The notes below the pieces were generated by a model, which saw nothing but the letters and a program-made list of their open reading frames with translations, did no database searches and had not been told where the DNA came from. From Kordiimonadales bacterium (GTDB taxonomy: Bacteria > Pseudomonadota > Alphaproteobacteria > Sphingomonadales > Kordiimonadaceae), in assembly GCA_015485385.1 (NCBI GenBank), contig WFTS01000047.1:1-57677 (forward strand): a DNA stretch of 57,677 nt, given 5' to 3'. Shown one piece after another: positions 57,400 to 57,677 of this stretch (within the stretch, counting starts at the first letter, position 1; every line of letters starts with the position of its first letter). The position numbers were made by a program, and so were the translations under genes.

Positions 57400-57594
57400 A
57401 TGGAGCAAAAAGTGACCATAGAGCATTTGATAATAATTGCAGTTTTCATCTTACTAGGCGGAGCGGGCATTGCTGCTGTTCAGGATGGTTTAAAAACATG
57501 CCTGCACTATATTTTTACACAACATAATATATCCCCAAACCAAACATGCCATAGGGTGTCTCGTCACACTGAATTGGTCCTGCGTCGGATCTGA
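57400..57594 (+). CDS. hypothetical small membrane protein (64 aa)
   Basis: Unrecognised. One membrane segment (IEHLIIIAVFILLGGAGIAA, about residues 7-26), then a polar Cys/His-containing tail (LKTCLHYIFTQHNISPNQTC, then HRVSRHTELVLRRI). GAGGA immediately before the ATG and a near-consensus promoter support expression. The last 83 bp of the window show nothing I can support. Confidence 0.5.
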   Translation: MEQKVTIEHLIIIAVFILLGGAGIAAVQDGLKTCLHYIFTQHNISPNQTCHRVSRHTELVLRRI

Positions 57595-57677
57595 TTTTCA
57601 CCTAAGGCAGATTGCCCAGCTCCATTATGATTGTCCTAGCATCAATTATTTTGCCGGCATCAGGAGCGCTTTAACTA

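Overview
The window is a mostly core-chromosome segment from an alphaproteobacterium of moderate GC content (roughly 48%, estimated by eye). Several gene blocks are typical of that class: rne divergent from amiC-mrcA-prfB, glnE-bcp-DUF455 followed by an M23 peptidase and a bactofilin, accB-accC-aat facing DUF2155-mlaD-NDUFA12, and ppx-rlmE upstream of guaB. An alphaproteobacterial-type SOS box (GTTC-N7-GTTC) lies upstream of uvrA, and ribonucleotide reduction is by a B12-dependent enzyme. The order within Alphaproteobacteria cannot be fixed by eye; a marine Kordiimonadales- or Rhodospirillales-like lineage is a guess.

Layout. 1-1480 is the accessory edge: the 3' part of an IS30-family transposase, a 48-bp inverted copy of that element's end, an AT-rich small membrane-protein gene between them, and a short basic ORF. 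1482-8371 holds anmK, tyrS, a secreted cyclase-family protein and a large AsmA/YhdP-like protein. 8469-14503 runs rightward: glnE, bcp, DUF455, M23 peptidase, bactofilin. 14598-20233 runs leftward: a ClpP-like protease, prfB with its programmed +1 frameshift, mrcA (PBP1a) and an AMIN-domain amidase. 20796-26079 has rne, a BepA-like M48/TPR protease and a ScsC-like DsbA. 26152-35693 has thiS-thiG, aroQ, accB, accC, aat, then leftward DUF2155, mlaD and NDUFA12, then nrdJ. 35932-43599 has a GGDEF-EAL protein, a histone-H1-like/DUF4389 membrane protein, a 31-aa microprotein, an unknown anchored protein overlapping a fatty-acid-hydroxylase gene, thiolase, acyl-CoA dehydrogenase and a PleD-like REC-GGDEF regulator. 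43753-57208 has ssb and uvrA (divergent, SOS box between), DUF924, an M28 peptidase, trmFO, a PAS-like protein, a TPR protein, an RsmB-type methyltransferase, guaB, rlmE and ppx/gppA. The right edge has a 64-aa membrane-protein ORF behind a good promoter.

How the genes work together. Envelope functions dominate: wall synthesis and turnover (mrcA, amiC, M23, anmK), cell-shape scaffold (bactofilin), envelope quality control (M48, DsbA) and lipid transport (mlaD, AsmA-like). RNA and translation functions form the second theme (tyrS, prfB, rne, trmFO, rsmB, rlmE, aat). I found no defence system, prophage, CRISPR array, tRNA or rRNA. The least explained items are the small ORFs, the H1-like/DUF4389 fusion, the protein paired with the hydroxylase, and the terminator hairpin that contains the ribosome-binding site of the cyclase gene.
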